The translations under genes were made by a program, and so were the position numbers. Positions 1-9,067 of a DNA stretch of 64,000 bases are shown piece after piece. The notes below the pieces were generated by a model. That model was not told the DNA's origin and did no database searches. It saw only the letters and a list, made by a program, of their open reading frames with translations. Position 1 is the stretch's first letter. The number at the start of each line of letters is the position of its first letter. Source of the DNA: Peptoniphilus sp. (lineage in GTDB: Bacteria; Bacillota; Clostridia; Tissierellales; Peptoniphilaceae); the NCBI GenBank assembly GCA_029983555.1, contig JASBZH010000001.1, positions 1 through 64,000 on the forward strand, in the 5' to 3' direction.

Positions 1-21
1 ATTATATGAATATGTATAATA

Positions 22-50
22 AAAAAAGATCCCTACTAAGGATCTTTTTT
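22..50 (-). terminator. rho-independent terminator after ispH-rpsA
   Basis: An 11-bp perfect inverted repeat (AAAAAAGATCC / GGATCTTTTTT) encloses a 7-base loop, just after the stop codon of the IspH-S1 gene at 59. Because the arms end in A and T runs the hairpin could also stop transcription arriving from the other side. Confidence 0.85.
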
Positions 51-58
51 AAAAAATC

Positions 59-2170
59 TTATTCTTCAGAATTCTCTTCGCTTTCGCTTTCTTTGTCTTC
101 AGTTTCATTTGACATTTCATCTTCATCTAAGATTAAGTCTTTATCTAAAGAAGAATCAGCAAAATCAAGACCAAGCATTTCTCCAATTGTCATGTTAAAT
201 TCATCATTTTTTGGTTCTTGAGATTTAACTTCTTTTCTTGGAGCTTTCTTTTCTCTTTTTGGTTTTCTTTCTTTAGGAGCAGATTCTTTCTTTGGTTCTG
301 GTTCAATCAAGGCTTTCATTGATAGAGAAATTTTTTGATTTTCTTCATCAATGTCTGTTACCTTAACAGTAACTTCTTCACCAAGAGAAAGTTTATCAGA
401 AGGTTTTTCAACATGTTCTCTAGCTATTTGAGAAACATGAAGAAGTCCATCTACTCCTTCTTCTAATCTAATGAATGCGCCAAAGTCAAGTAAGTTGACT
501 ACTTTACCTTTAACAACATCTCCAACTTTTACATTGTCCATGAAAACATCCCATGGTTTTTCACTCAATTGTTTTAAACCAAGGGCAATTCTATTTCTTT
601 CTTCATCAACAGAAAGAACTTGTACTTTTACAACTTCTCCTGGAGATACAACATCAGATGGATGTTTTACTCTGTTCCAAGAAAGTTCAGAAATGTGGAT
701 TAAACCATCAACTCCTCCAACATCTACAAATGCTCCGAAGTTTGTAAGTCTTTGAACTGTACCTTCGATAACATCGCCTTCGTGAAGATTTTCATAAACT
801 TCTTTTCTCTTTTGTTCTTGTTCTTTAGCTAAAACATTTTTTCTAGAAAGGACAATTCTCTTCTTTCTTTTATCAAAATCAATGATTTCAGTAGTAAATG
901 TTTCACCAACATATTTACTTAAATCTTTTTGGAATCTAGTAGAAACATGAGATGCAGGAATAAAAGTATTTAATCCCTTATAATCAGCAGTAAGTCCGCC
1001 CTTTACACTAGCTTTTACAGTTACATCAATAGTCTCTTCATTGTTGTAAAGTTCTTCTACTTCGTCCCAAACTTTCATGTCTGCAACTCTCTTTGTAGAA
1101 AGTACAACATTACCGTCACCATCGTCCATTCTTAGAACATAAACTTCAATTTCTTGTCCTTGTTCATAAAGATCTTGAGGATTAACATCTGGTCCTCCTA
1201 CAAGTTCTTCTTTTGAAATGATGCCGTCAGATCTATATCCTAGATTAACCATAACTTCTGAATCAGTTATATAAAGAACTTCTCCAGTTACTACTTCGCC
1301 TTTTCTAATTCTTTTAAAAGAATTATCAATGGCTTCCATCATCTCACCTTTGTCAAAATTTTCCATACTACAAACAGCCTCCTTGATTACCTTATCCGGT
1401 GTGGATGCTCCGGCGGTAATACCTATTTTATTAAATTTTTTAAATATATTTATATCAATATCTTTAATTGATTGAATTAAAAATACATTTTCTAAATTAT
1501 TTCTTGCAATTTCAGCAAGTTTTTTTGTATTGGAACTATTTTTGCCTCCCAATACAATAATAGCATCAACTTCTTTAGATAGTCTTCTTACGCTATCTTG
1601 TCGTAAGGAAGTCGCACTACATATAGTATTATAAACTAAAACTTCATTTTTTGAAATGTTTTTTATTTTTTTTACAATATTTTCAAAAAAATCTTCTCTA
1701 TTAGTTGTTTGGCTAACTACAACAATTTTACCATCTGGTACTTTAAAGTCGTCTATATCTCCAATAATCGTTGCAGTATCATCACAATAAGAATTTATAC
1801 CAATAACTTCTGGATGATTTTTATTCCCAACAATTACTATATTATAACCTTTTTTGTAGAATTTATCTACTATATTATAGATTTTTTCTACTTTCGGACA
1901 TACACAATTAATAATAGTGTTATTATTTTCCTTAAATTCATCTAGAATCTTTTTGTGAACACCATGACTTCTTATAATTACTTTTGAATTTTTAATATCA
2001 GTATTAAGAGTCTTCTTAGTTCCCCTTGCCTCAAGATCTTTAATTACTTCTTCATTGTGAACTAAATCTCCATAAGAGTAAGTATCTCTTGATGCATTAT
2101 CAAATGCCATCTTATAAGCTCTCTTAACTCCTCCACAAAACCCAAGATGATCTGCTAATATAACTTCCAT
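59..2170 (-). CDS. ispH: 4-hydroxy-3-methylbut-2-enyl diphosphate reductase fused to ribosomal protein S1
   Basis: This 703-residue protein joins two functions. Residues 1-285 are IspH, the last MEP-pathway enzyme, which reduces HMBPP to IPP and DMAPP with a 4Fe-4S cluster. The three cluster cysteines are visible at about C12 (FCGGV), C91 (CVCPKVEK) and C184 (NTICSAT), with H38, H69 and E121 (NHPEVIG) in the substrate pocket. Residues 291-620 hold four S1 RNA-binding repeats (about 291-361, 379-446, 464-534, 550-620); the last two are the best conserved. A basic linker and a very acidic tail follow. The fusion is known in clostridia. The ATG lies inside the end of plsC (16-base overlap), so cmk, plsC and this gene are probably one transcript. 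Confidence 0.95.
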   Translation of the reverse strand: MEVILADHLGFCGGVKRAYKMAFDNASRDTYSYGDLVHNEEVIKDLEARGTKKTLNTDIKNSKVIIRSHGVHKKILDEFKENNNTIINCVCPKVEKIYNIVDKFYKKGYNIVIVGNKNHPEVIGINSYCDDTATIIGDIDDFKVPDGKIVVVSQTTNREDFFENIVKKIKNISKNEVLVYNTICSATSLRQDSVRRLSKEVDAIIVLGGKNSSNTKKLAEIARNNLENVFLIQSIKDIDINIFKKFNKIGITAGASTPDKVIKEAVCSMENFDKGEMMEAIDNSFKRIRKGEVVTGEVLYITDSEVMVNLGYRSDGIISKEELVGGPDVNPQDLYEQGQEIEVYVLRMDDGDGNVVLSTKRVADMKVWDEVEELYNNEETIDVTVKASVKGGLTADYKGLNTFIPASHVSTRFQKDLSKYVGETFTTEIIDFDKRKKRIVLSRKNVLAKEQEQKRKEVYENLHEGDVIEGTVQRLTNFGAFVDVGGVDGLIHISELSWNRVKHPSDVVSPGEVVKVQVLSVDEERNRIALGLKQLSEKPWDVFMDNVKVGDVVKGKVVNLLDFGAFIRLEEGVDGLLHVSQIAREHVEKPSDKLSLGEEVTVKVTDIDEENQKISLSMKALIEPEPKKESAPKERKPKREKKAPRKEVKSQEPKNDEFNMTIGEMLGLDFADSSLDKDLILDEDEMSNETEDKESESEENSEE

Positions 2171-2745
2171 TTAATTTTATCACCATAAACTGTTCTCATT
2201 ATATCTTGAGATATTTCTTCCAATTCTTCTGTTGAATACTTAATTTCTTTGCTTACTTTTATAGGCTTTCTATAATAAATATTTATTTTATGAAATAATT
2301 TAAATTTTCCGTCTATATAAAATGGCAACACGTCTGTTCCGGTCTTTTGCGCTATAAGTGCAACTCCAGCTTTTATATTGTCATAATTTTTGCCCTTTAC
2401 CCTAGTTCCTTCTGGAAAAATACCCAAAACTTTATCATTTTTTAAGATTTTTAGAGAAGTTTTTACAGATTTCAAATCATTCTTTTGTCTATCAACGGGA
2501 AAAACTCCAAGCTTATCTAAAAAATAGGCTAAAATTTTGTTATTAAATAATTCCTTCTTGCCCATCCAGTAAATGTGTCTATCAAAAAAAGCTGACATAA
2601 TAAGTGGATCTAAATTACTGCTATGATTTCCACATATTATTAGATTCTTATTATCTTTTGGAATAAATTCTTTGTTATGAACTTCAACTCGAAATATTAT
2701 TTTAAAAATAACCTTAAATAGTTTTTGTAAAAATGTATACAACAT
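2155..2745 (-). CDS. plsC: 1-acyl-sn-glycerol-3-phosphate acyltransferase
   Basis: A 196-residue PlsC-family enzyme that adds the second acyl chain to lysophosphatidic acid to make phosphatidic acid at the inner membrane face. The catalytic HX4D motif is seen as NHSSNLDP near residue 40 and the glycerophosphate-binding motif as FPEGTR near residue 115. A hydrophobic N-terminal segment probably anchors it. The length is usual for short bacterial PlsC. It sits 7 bases after cmk and overlaps ispH, the clostridial order cmk-plsC-ispH. The acyl donor (acyl-ACP or acyl-CoA) cannot be read from the sequence. Confidence 0.93.
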   Translation of the reverse strand: MLYTFLQKLFKVIFKIIFRVEVHNKEFIPKDNKNLIICGNHSSNLDPLIMSAFFDRHIYWMGKKELFNNKILAYFLDKLGVFPVDRQKNDLKSVKTSLKILKNDKVLGIFPEGTRVKGKNYDNIKAGVALIAQKTGTDVLPFYIDGKFKLFHKINIYYRKPIKVSKEIKYSTEELEEISQDIMRTVYGDKIKWKLY

Positions 2746-2752
2746 ATCATAC

Positions 2753-3376
2753 CTATCTTATATAAGACAAAATTTTTGATATTGTCTGTTCATAATTTAA
2801 ATTAGTACTATCGATTAGAATAGCATCATCTGACTTTGTAAGCGGTGATATTTCTCTATTCATATCATTTTTGTCTCGCACTTTTAAATCTTTTAAAACT
2901 TCTTCATAAGTTAAATCAACATTTTTTTCCTTAAATTGTAAATACCTTCTTCTAGCTCTTTCTTCTGGAGTAGCTGTCAAGAAAAACTTATAATCAGCAT
3001 CAGGGATTACAACAGATGCAATATCTCTTCCCTCCATAACTACAGATTCTTTTTTTACAATTTCTTTTTGAAGATTTACTAAGTGAGTTCTAATTAAAGG
3101 ATTTTTAGAAAGCTCCGAAGTATTTTTAGAAATTTCATTAGTCCTTATTTTATCAGAAACATCTGTGCCATCTAAAAAAATCTTTTCATCAATAAATTCA
3201 ATTTTAGTATTATTTAGAGTTTTTTCAAAGTCACTTTCTTTTTTACCTAACAATTTTAAAGTAATTGCTCGATACATCGCGCCAGTATCTACATAGGTTA
3301 TTCCTAATCTATTGGCAATATCTTTAGCAATTGTACTTTTGCCTGAACCAGCTGGTCCATCTATTGCAATTTTCAT
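2753..3376 (-). CDS. cmk: cytidylate kinase
   Basis: Phosphorylates CMP and dCMP to the diphosphates using ATP, supplying pyrimidine nucleotides. The 207-residue protein opens with MKIAIDGPAGSGKST, a P-loop at residues 7-14, followed by the VDTGAMYRA and MEGRDIAS motifs of the CMP-kinase family and a lid with RARRR. The ATG at 3376 is chosen because GGAGG lies 5 bases upstream; an in-frame GTG at 3388 would put the start before that site. A promoter and a hairpin precede the gene, so its transcription may be partly independent of the upstream flavoprotein gene. Confidence 0.95.
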   Translation of the reverse strand: MKIAIDGPAGSGKSTIAKDIANRLGITYVDTGAMYRAITLKLLGKKESDFEKTLNNTKIEFIDEKIFLDGTDVSDKIRTNEISKNTSELSKNPLIRTHLVNLQKEIVKKESVVMEGRDIASVVIPDADYKFFLTATPEERARRRYLQFKEKNVDLTYEEVLKDLKVRDKNDMNREISPLTKSDDAILIDSTNLNYEQTISKILSYIR

Positions 3377-3394
3377 AATTACCTCCACAAAAAA

Positions 3395-3412
3395 ATCACT
3401 ATTACTAGTGAT
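3395..3412 (-). terminator. hairpin with T-run before cmk (terminator or 5' leader hairpin)
   Basis: A perfect 7-bp stem (ATCACTA / TAGTGAT, 4-base loop) is followed on the minus strand by seven T residues, then the cmk ribosome site. It can end the long upstream operon. It also lies almost at the predicted 5' end of a transcript from the 3421-3449 promoter, so it may attenuate or protect the cmk mRNA. Confidence 0.65.
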
Positions 3413-3420
3413 TAAATATA

Positions 3421-3449
3421 ATTATATTATAAAAGCATCTAAAGGGCAA
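3421..3449 (-). promoter_or_regulatory. sigma-A-type promoter for cmk-plsC-ispH
   Basis: On the minus strand TTGCCC (3444-3449) is followed after exactly 17 bases by a perfect TATAAT (3421-3426). A second overlapping TATAAT is at 3426-3431. The predicted start is near 3414, about 38 bases before the cmk ATG. Confidence 0.6.
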
Positions 3450-3460
3450 CATAAGCACTT

Positions 3461-4651
3461 TTAAAGATTAATGCCACATGTATATCCTGTTGAATTTGCT
3501 ATTTGAATGTTATATCCTCCTGTTAAGCCATCGACATCAATCACTTCACCTATGAAATACAAATTTTCAACAATTTTAGATTCAAAAGTTGAAGGATCAA
3601 TTTCTTTTACATCAATTCCACCGCTAGTAACTATAGCTCTATCAATTAAATCAAAACCATCAAAAATTAGTTTAAATTCTTTTATAGTTTTTATCAAACT
3701 GTTTCTCTCTTCTTTAGATATTTGATTGACCTTTTTATTTTTGTCTATTTGAGATTGCTCTAAAATATATATTATTAGATCTCTTGGAAGAAGTTTAATT
3801 AATGCATTGTCTATATCTTTATTCTTAAACTCTTCAAAATCTCTTAAAATTCTCTTGTCTAGTTTTTCATAAGAAAGAGCGGGTTTTAAATCTATAGAAA
3901 GTTTTATATCTGAATATTTATTTATCAAACTGCTCATTGTAAGTACACTAGGCCCACTAATTCCTCTATGTGTGAATAATAATTCTCCAAATTCTTCAAA
4001 AGTTTTTTTATTATTAACAATAGCTTTTAAATTTATGTTTCTAAGACTTAATCCAGCCAAGTTGAAATCATTCTTAAGTAAAATTCCAATAAGTCCTGGT
4101 CTTAATTTTTCTATATGATGACCAAAATTTTTTGCAAATTCATAACCATCTCCAGTTGAACCTGTAAGTGTATATGAAATTCCACCAGTAGCTATCACTA
4201 CTTTATCATAAGATGCCTTTTTATTTATTATAAATTTATCATTGTCTTTTATAATTGAATTAACTCTTGTATTTAATAATATTTTCACTCTATTCTTCTT
4301 TAGAATTTTCTCATAAGTTTTAATTACATCAGAAGACTTGTCACTACTTGGAAAGACTCTATTGCCTCTTTCAACCTTTGTCTTAAGTCCAAATAAATTG
4401 AACATCTCCACTGTTCTAATAGGTGAGAGCGTGTAAATTGCAGAATATAGAAAGTTTTTATTAGTAACTATATTTTCTAAAAAACTTTCTTCATCTGTAT
4501 AGTTTGTTAAATTGCATCTCCCTTTTCCGGTGATATAAAGTTTTTTGCCAAGTTTTTCGTTTTGTTCGTACAAGTCTACTTCATGTATTTGTGAAGCAGC
4601 TATAGCGCACATCATTCCGCTCGGCCCAGCTCCAATAATTGCAATTTTCAT
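3461..4651 (-). CDS. HI0933-family flavoprotein (NAD(P)/FAD-dependent oxidoreductase)
   Basis: A 396-residue flavoprotein of the HI0933/BaiN-like family. The N-terminal dinucleotide fold shows GAGPSGMM at residues 7-14, then the family signature GKGRCNLTN at 42-50, TGGISYTLTGSTGDGYEFA in the middle, and a C-terminal FAD motif with GEVIDVDGLTGGYN. The family includes enzymes reducing bile-acid intermediates, but the physiological substrate of most members is unknown and nothing here identifies it. It is the last gene of the long yqhY-to-flavoprotein run, starting one base after mnmM ends, and a hairpin before cmk closes the run. Confidence 0.88.
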   Translation of the reverse strand: MKIAIIGAGPSGMMCAIAASQIHEVDLYEQNEKLGKKLYITGKGRCNLTNYTDEESFLENIVTNKNFLYSAIYTLSPIRTVEMFNLFGLKTKVERGNRVFPSSDKSSDVIKTYEKILKKNRVKILLNTRVNSIIKDNDKFIINKKASYDKVVIATGGISYTLTGSTGDGYEFAKNFGHHIEKLRPGLIGILLKNDFNLAGLSLRNINLKAIVNNKKTFEEFGELLFTHRGISGPSVLTMSSLINKYSDIKLSIDLKPALSYEKLDKRILRDFEEFKNKDIDNALIKLLPRDLIIYILEQSQIDKNKKVNQISKEERNSLIKTIKEFKLIFDGFDLIDRAIVTSGGIDVKEIDPSTFESKIVENLYFIGEVIDVDGLTGGYNIQIANSTGYTCGINL

Positions 4652-4652
4652 A

Positions 4653-5204
4653 TTAGACCTTCTTTTCTATTAAGTATACGATTGGTGGGTTGTTTACTTG
4701 ATTGATAAATTCTCTCTTTTCTACTTTAAACTCTTTTTGATTAAGATTTCTAATAAAACTATCTACAGTTTCTCTTTCTTTTAGAGAATTTTCGTGTCCC
4801 AAATAAGAAACTACTATAATAACTCCGCCTTCGTTTAAAATTTCTGTAGCTTTTTTTAAAGAAACTTCAGTAGAAGAAGCGAGAGTTGTGATCTCTTTAG
4901 AACTTCCTGGCATATAACCGAGATTATAAATTATTAAATCTGCTGATTTAATTTTGTTGATATTTTCGTGACTTTCTGAAAATAATCTATAATTTTGAAA
5001 TTTTTCACCTATTAAATTTTTGGTATTTTTAATTGCAAGCTCTTGAATATCAAATCCGTATACGAATCCAGTTTTACCAACAGCTTTTAATAATTTTAAA
5101 GTGTCATTGCCATTTCCAAGTGTTGCATCAATCGCAATCTTTCCTTCAAAGTCATTTGACAAAATTTCGTCTATTATTTGATAATATTTTTCTTTTACTA
5201 TCAT
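4653..5204 (-). CDS. mnmM: tRNA mnm5s2U methyltransferase MnmM (YtqB family)
   Basis: A 183-residue class I SAM methyltransferase. The SAM motif is seen as DATLGNGNDTL near residues 26-36, followed by the family motif YNLGYMPGSSK near 95-105 and a C-terminal NQVNNPPIVYLIEK. These match the YtqB/rRNA-methylase-like family, whose Bacillus member methylates the aminomethyl group of wobble uridine 34 in tRNA, completing mnm5s2U. It overlaps the end of rluB by four bases (ATGA), which suggests translational coupling. The family call is firm; the tRNA activity is transferred from the characterised homologue. Confidence 0.85.
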   Translation of the reverse strand: MIVKEKYYQIIDEILSNDFEGKIAIDATLGNGNDTLKLLKAVGKTGFVYGFDIQELAIKNTKNLIGEKFQNYRLFSESHENINKIKSADLIIYNLGYMPGSSKEITTLASSTEVSLKKATEILNEGGVIIVVSYLGHENSLKERETVDSFIRNLNQKEFKVEKREFINQVNNPPIVYLIEKKV

Positions 5205-5908
5205 TTTAATCTCTTTAAATATCTTATCTCATTTTCAGTGAGATATCTGTAATGTCCAATTTGAAGATTTCCAAGTTCAATTTCCCCAATCGAAATTCTC
5301 TTTAGTTTTTTTACTGGAAATCCTACATAATCAAACATCCTTTTTACTTGATGATTTTGCCCCTCATGAATTTTTATTTCAACTATGGAATCTTCTTTAT
5401 AACTTTTTAGAATCTTGACTTCAGCAGGTGCAGTTTTAAGATCTCTTGCATCTAAACCATTTCTCAATTTTTCTAACGAACTTTTTGAAGGAGTACCTTC
5501 AAGTGTTGCAATATAAGTTTTTTTAACTTCGTTTCTAGGATGCATCAACTTATTTGTCAGTTCTCCATCATTAGTTAAAAGTACTAATCCAGTTGTATCA
5601 ATATCAAGTCTTCCCACAGGATATACCCTATAGTCATCTGGCACCATATCAACTACAGTTTTTCTATCTTTTTCATCACTTGCTGTAGTCACTACTCCAA
5701 TTGGTTTATTTAAAATAATATAAACAAGTTCACTTTCAAGTTTTAATCTCTTTTCGTCTAAGTAGACTCTATCAACTTTTGGGTCAACTTTTGTTCCAAG
5801 TTCTTTTACAATTTTATCATTTACTTTTACTCTACCTGCAAGAATTAATTCTTCTGATTTTCTCCTAGAAGCAGCACCAGCATGAGCCATAAATTTTTGT
5901 AATCTCAT
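5201..5908 (-). CDS. rluB: 23S rRNA pseudouridine synthase, RluB family
   Basis: A 235-residue RsuA/RluB-type pseudouridine synthase. Residues 1-48 form an S4 RNA-binding domain (MRLQKFMAHAGAASRRK), and the catalytic domain carries PVGRLDIDTTGL with the nucleophile Asp at about 102. Its position directly after scpA-scpB is the standard Firmicutes arrangement for RluB, which modifies U2605 of 23S rRNA (E. coli numbering). The four-base overlaps with scpB and mnmM indicate one operon. An RsuA-like 16S specificity is possible but less likely from context. Confidence 0.93.
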   Translation of the reverse strand: MRLQKFMAHAGAASRRKSEELILAGRVKVNDKIVKELGTKVDPKVDRVYLDEKRLKLESELVYIILNKPIGVVTTASDEKDRKTVVDMVPDDYRVYPVGRLDIDTTGLVLLTNDGELTNKLMHPRNEVKKTYIATLEGTPSKSSLEKLRNGLDARDLKTAPAEVKILKSYKEDSIVEIKIHEGQNHQVKRMFDYVGFPVKKLKRISIGEIELGNLQIGHYRYLTENEIRYLKRLK

Positions 5909-6441
5909 TTATTTTCCACCTCGATATCCTTAATCTCATCAAGATTTGGAAGTTCATCTAAACTTTTTATTCCAAATTTATTGAGAAATTTGTCTGTCGT
6001 ACTGTATAAATTTGGATGTCCAATTCTATCTAATTTTCCGCTTACTTCGATAAGTTCAAAATCAACTAATCCCTTTATCGTACTGTCACAGTTTACACCT
6101 CTTAAATCTTCTATTTCGATTTTTGTAACAGGCTGTTTGTAAGCTATAATCGATAAAGTTTCAAGAGCGGCTTTCGATAAATTTTTCTCATTTTGTTCTT
6201 TAGTAATTTTCTTAACATAATCGTAATTCTCTGGCTTAGTTGTGAGTTGAAATTTATCATTTATTACTGTAAGCCTAAGTCCAGAAGTTTCATTTTTATA
6301 CATCTCAATCATTTCATAGAGAATAGATTTTAAATATGATGGCTTTAACTCTAAAGTTTTTGCCAAATCATCTAAACTAATGGGTTCGCCCCAAATAAAA
6401 AGAATAGATTCTATTATCGACTTTATTCTATTTTTATCCAT
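5905..6441 (-). CDS. scpB: segregation and condensation protein B
   Basis: ScpB is the winged-helix kleisin partner that, with ScpA and SMC, forms the bacterial condensin complex. The 178-residue protein has two predicted winged-helix domains and the signature LSIIAYKQPVTKIEIEDLRG in the second half. The ATG at 6441 is preferred over an in-frame TTG at 6459 because AGGT lies 6 bases upstream. It overlaps the end of scpA by eight bases, consistent with coupled, near-stoichiometric synthesis. No smc gene is in the window. Confidence 0.95.
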   Translation of the reverse strand: MDKNRIKSIIESILFIWGEPISLDDLAKTLELKPSYLKSILYEMIEMYKNETSGLRLTVINDKFQLTTKPENYDYVKKITKEQNEKNLSKAALETLSIIAYKQPVTKIEIEDLRGVNCDSTIKGLVDFELIEVSGKLDRIGHPNLYSTTDKFLNKFGIKSLDELPNLDEIKDIEVENK

Positions 6442-7150
6442 AGTTTGACCTGATTTCAATTAATATATCTCCATAATTATATTTTTGCTTTGCCTGAATG
6501 AATTCAAGCTTTATGAGTTCTAATACACCTAAAAAATAAGTAATTACATCTATTTTATGTGTCACATCTACTAGAAGTTCAGTAAAAAGAAATCTCTTTT
6601 CGTAAGTAACTTTAGTCTTAATAATTCTAGATGCATCCTCTACTTTAAAACTATCTCTATCTATCTCTATAATTTCATCATCTTTATAATTTTCTAATAT
6701 CTTTATTAAAGTTTTTGAAAGCTTATTTACATCTGTATTTTTTAAAAAATCAACTTCATCTATATCAAAAATCTCTGTCTTTAACTTTGAAAAAGATTTA
6801 GATTCATATTCTTCTTGTCTTTTTAAAATCTCAGATGCTTCTTTATATTTCTTATATTCTATAAGGTTCCTAACTAAATCAGCTCTCGGGTCTTCTTCAT
6901 CTTCTTCATCATCAGTTGATTTTTTTGGCAATAACATTTTAGATTTTATTTCCAAAAGAGTTGAAGCCATAAGTGTAAAATCAGAAGCAAGATCCATGTT
7001 TAACTCGCTAGCTTTTTCTAAATAGTTTAAAAATTCTTCTGTAATTTCAAATATTGGTATGTCATAAATATCAATTTTATTCTTTTTAATTAAATCTAAA
7101 AGAAGATCCATTGGACCTTCATAAGATTTTAAAACAATATTATATTCCAT
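6434..7150 (-). CDS. scpA: segregation and condensation protein A
   Basis: The kleisin subunit of the SMC-ScpAB condensin. The protein starts MEYNIVLKSYEGPMDLLLDLI, the invariant opening of the family (residues 1-21), and contains LLEIKSKMLLP near 80 and a C-terminal winged helix that contacts the SMC head. Its 238 residues are usual. The ATG at 7150 is chosen because conservation starts there and AGGTG lies upstream, although the frame stays open to 7177. The gene begins inside the 3' end of the M50 protease gene (22-base overlap). Confidence 0.95.
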   Translation of the reverse strand: MEYNIVLKSYEGPMDLLLDLIKKNKIDIYDIPIFEITEEFLNYLEKASELNMDLASDFTLMASTLLEIKSKMLLPKKSTDDEEDEEDPRADLVRNLIEYKKYKEASEILKRQEEYESKSFSKLKTEIFDIDEVDFLKNTDVNKLSKTLIKILENYKDDEIIEIDRDSFKVEDASRIIKTKVTYEKRFLFTELLVDVTHKIDVITYFLGVLELIKLEFIQAKQKYNYGDILIEIRSNYG

Positions 7151-7761
7151 ACCTTGACACCTACTACTAATATCCAATCCATAAATTTAAATATTATTGG
7201 TGAAATAATTTTGGATACAAACCCACTTACCAAAGCAATAACTAACACAAAATAAAAATATTTTTCATATTTATAAAACTTCCACTCTATTTTTTCAGGA
7301 AGAAGTGTGGCTAGAACTTTTGAGCCATCAAGCGGAGGAAGCGGAACTAAGTTAAACACTCCTAGCATAATGTTGTACCAAAAAATCGAAGAAATAAGTG
7401 GCGTAATAGCCATAGACTTAAACTGAACATAGACATAAATAATTCCAAAAATTATTCCCAATATGAAATTAGTCACGACTCCAGCAATAGAAACAAATAA
7501 AGATGAAAGCTTTCTATTTTTAGTAAATCTATATGGATTTATTGGAACAGCTTTTGCCCATCCAAATCTTAATACAAGTAAAGAAATAAGTCCTATTGGA
7601 TCTATGTGTTTTAGTGGATTTAAACTAAGTCTTCCGTCATCTTTTGCAGTTGTATCCCCACAAAGATATGCAGCATATCCGTGAGCTATCTCGTGAGGTA
7701 TAATTGCCACTAAAAGTGCAATCGCATTTATTAATAAAGAATAAATATCTAAGCTTCTCAT
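7129..7761 (-). CDS. site-2 protease family protein (M50 metallopeptidase, YwhC-like)
   Basis: A 210-residue membrane protein with about five hydrophobic segments. The zinc-binding HEIAH motif is at residues 23-27 in the first helix and the third ligand is in NLVPLPPLDGSK (D145), the layout of short PDZ-less M50 proteases. This subfamily commonly sits immediately upstream of scpAB in Firmicutes, as here. The substrate is unknown. It is not the RseP/RasP type, which is longer and carries a PDZ domain. It starts four bases after the upstream nucleoside phosphorylase gene stops. Confidence 0.9.
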   Translation of the reverse strand: MRSLDIYSLLINAIALLVAIIPHEIAHGYAAYLCGDTTAKDDGRLSLNPLKHIDPIGLISLLVLRFGWAKAVPINPYRFTKNRKLSSLFVSIAGVVTNFILGIIFGIIYVYVQFKSMAITPLISSIFWYNIMLGVFNLVPLPPLDGSKVLATLLPEKIEWKFYKYEKYFYFVLVIALVSGFVSKIISPIIFKFMDWILVVGVKVWNIILF

Positions 7762-7765
7762 TTAA

Positions 7766-9067
7766 CTAATCTATTTCCTTTAAAATAAGTTTATAATCCT
7801 TTTTATGATCATCAAACACATAAGCTTTTTGAATTCTAGAACATATATCTTCTACAACATCTTTTTTATTAGTGTATATTGTAGCAAGAAGTTCACCTTC
7901 ATCTACGTGATCTCCTATTTTTTTATTTAATAATATTCCAGCGCCTAAATCAAGCGTATCTTCCTTAGAAAGTCGACCTGCGCCCAAATCTCTAGAAGCT
8001 ATTCCAATTTCTAGAGCGTCAATTTCTTTTACATAGCCACTATCTTTTGCAAAAATTTCTCTTTTAATATTTGATAATTTAAATTTATCAGTATTGTCTA
8101 TATATGAAACATCTCCCCCTTGAAGTTTAACCATTTCTTTAAACTTCTCTATAGCTTTTCCATTTTTAAGATTTTCCCGGAGAATATTCTTGGCTTCTTC
8201 TTCATTATTTGTTTTTCCACCCATGTGCATCAACTTAGAACCTATAACTACAGCAATCTCTTCTAAATCTTTTGGACCTTCTCCACGCAAAGTATCTATT
8301 GCTTCAATAATTTCTAGAGAATTTCCAATTGCCTTACCTAGAGGTTCATTCATATTCGTGATAATTGCTTTTGTCTTTCTATTAAATTTTTTCCCCAAAG
8401 AAACCATTAAATTAGAAAGTTCAGTTGCAGATTCAACATCTTTCATAAAAGCACCCTTGCCAACTTTTACATCAAGAACTAATGCATCATTAGCAAGAGC
8501 AAGCTTCTTGGATAGGATTGAAGAAGAAATAAGACTTACATTGTCGACTGTTGCTGTTGCATCTCTAAGTGCATATAGAAGTTTGTCAGCAGGAACTATA
8601 TCAGCAGTTTGTCCAATTACTGCAATATTAGACTCATTTAAATTGTGAATAAATTCTTCATCAGTAAGACTAATATTAAATCCAGGAATAGATTCAAGTT
8701 TATCTAAAGTTCCTCCTGTATGTCCCAATCCTCTGCCACTCATTTTAGCAAATACTAGTCCAACAGATGCCATAAGTGGTCCTAAAACCAAAGTAACTGA
8801 ATCTCCTACACCACCTGTAGAATGCTTATCTACTTTAATTCCACTCACTTTATCAAGCTTTATTATTTCTCCTGATTCTACCATGCTCTTAGTTAAAAAA
8901 TAAGTTTCATCTATGCTTAATTTATTAAAATAAATTGCCATAAGTAGAGCTGACATTTGATAGTCATGAATATTGCCCTTTACATATTCTTCTACCAAAT
9001 ATTTAATTTCACTCTCACTTAATTCTTTGGAGTGTTTTTTCTTTTCAATAATATCTATTATATTCAC
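7766..9067 (-). CDS. pdp: pyrimidine-nucleoside phosphorylase
   Basis: A 433-residue thymidine/pyrimidine-nucleoside phosphorylase that cleaves uridine and (deoxy)thymidine with phosphate to base and pentose 1-phosphate. The phosphate-binding stretch KHSTGGVGDS is at residues 81-90 and the family signature MSGRGLGHTGGTLDKLES starts at 109. The C-terminal domain has the usual SKEDTLDLGAG-like segment. The length and motifs fit the Firmicutes Pdp type. A GTG start at 9067 overlaps the punA stop, so the purine and pyrimidine salvage enzymes are translationally linked. Confidence 0.94.
   Translation of the reverse strand: MNIIDIIEKKKHSKELSESEIKYLVEEYVKGNIHDYQMSALLMAIYFNKLSIDETYFLTKSMVESGEIIKLDKVSGIKVDKHSTGGVGDSVTLVLGPLMASVGLVFAKMSGRGLGHTGGTLDKLESIPGFNISLTDEEFIHNLNESNIAVIGQTADIVPADKLLYALRDATATVDNVSLISSSILSKKLALANDALVLDVKVGKGAFMKDVESATELSNLMVSLGKKFNRKTKAIITNMNEPLGKAIGNSLEIIEAIDTLRGEGPKDLEEIAVVIGSKLMHMGGKTNNEEEAKNILRENLKNGKAIEKFKEMVKLQGGDVSYIDNTDKFKLSNIKREIFAKDSGYVKEIDALEIGIASRDLGAGRLSKEDTLDLGAGILLNKKIGDHVDEGELLATIYTNKKDVVEDICSRIQKAYVFDDHKKDYKLILKEID

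Noticed and set aside
8190..8648. 152-residue open frame on the plus strand
   Set aside because: It is antisense to the well-conserved pdp gene, has no ribosome site or motif, and arises from codon bias in AT-rich DNA.
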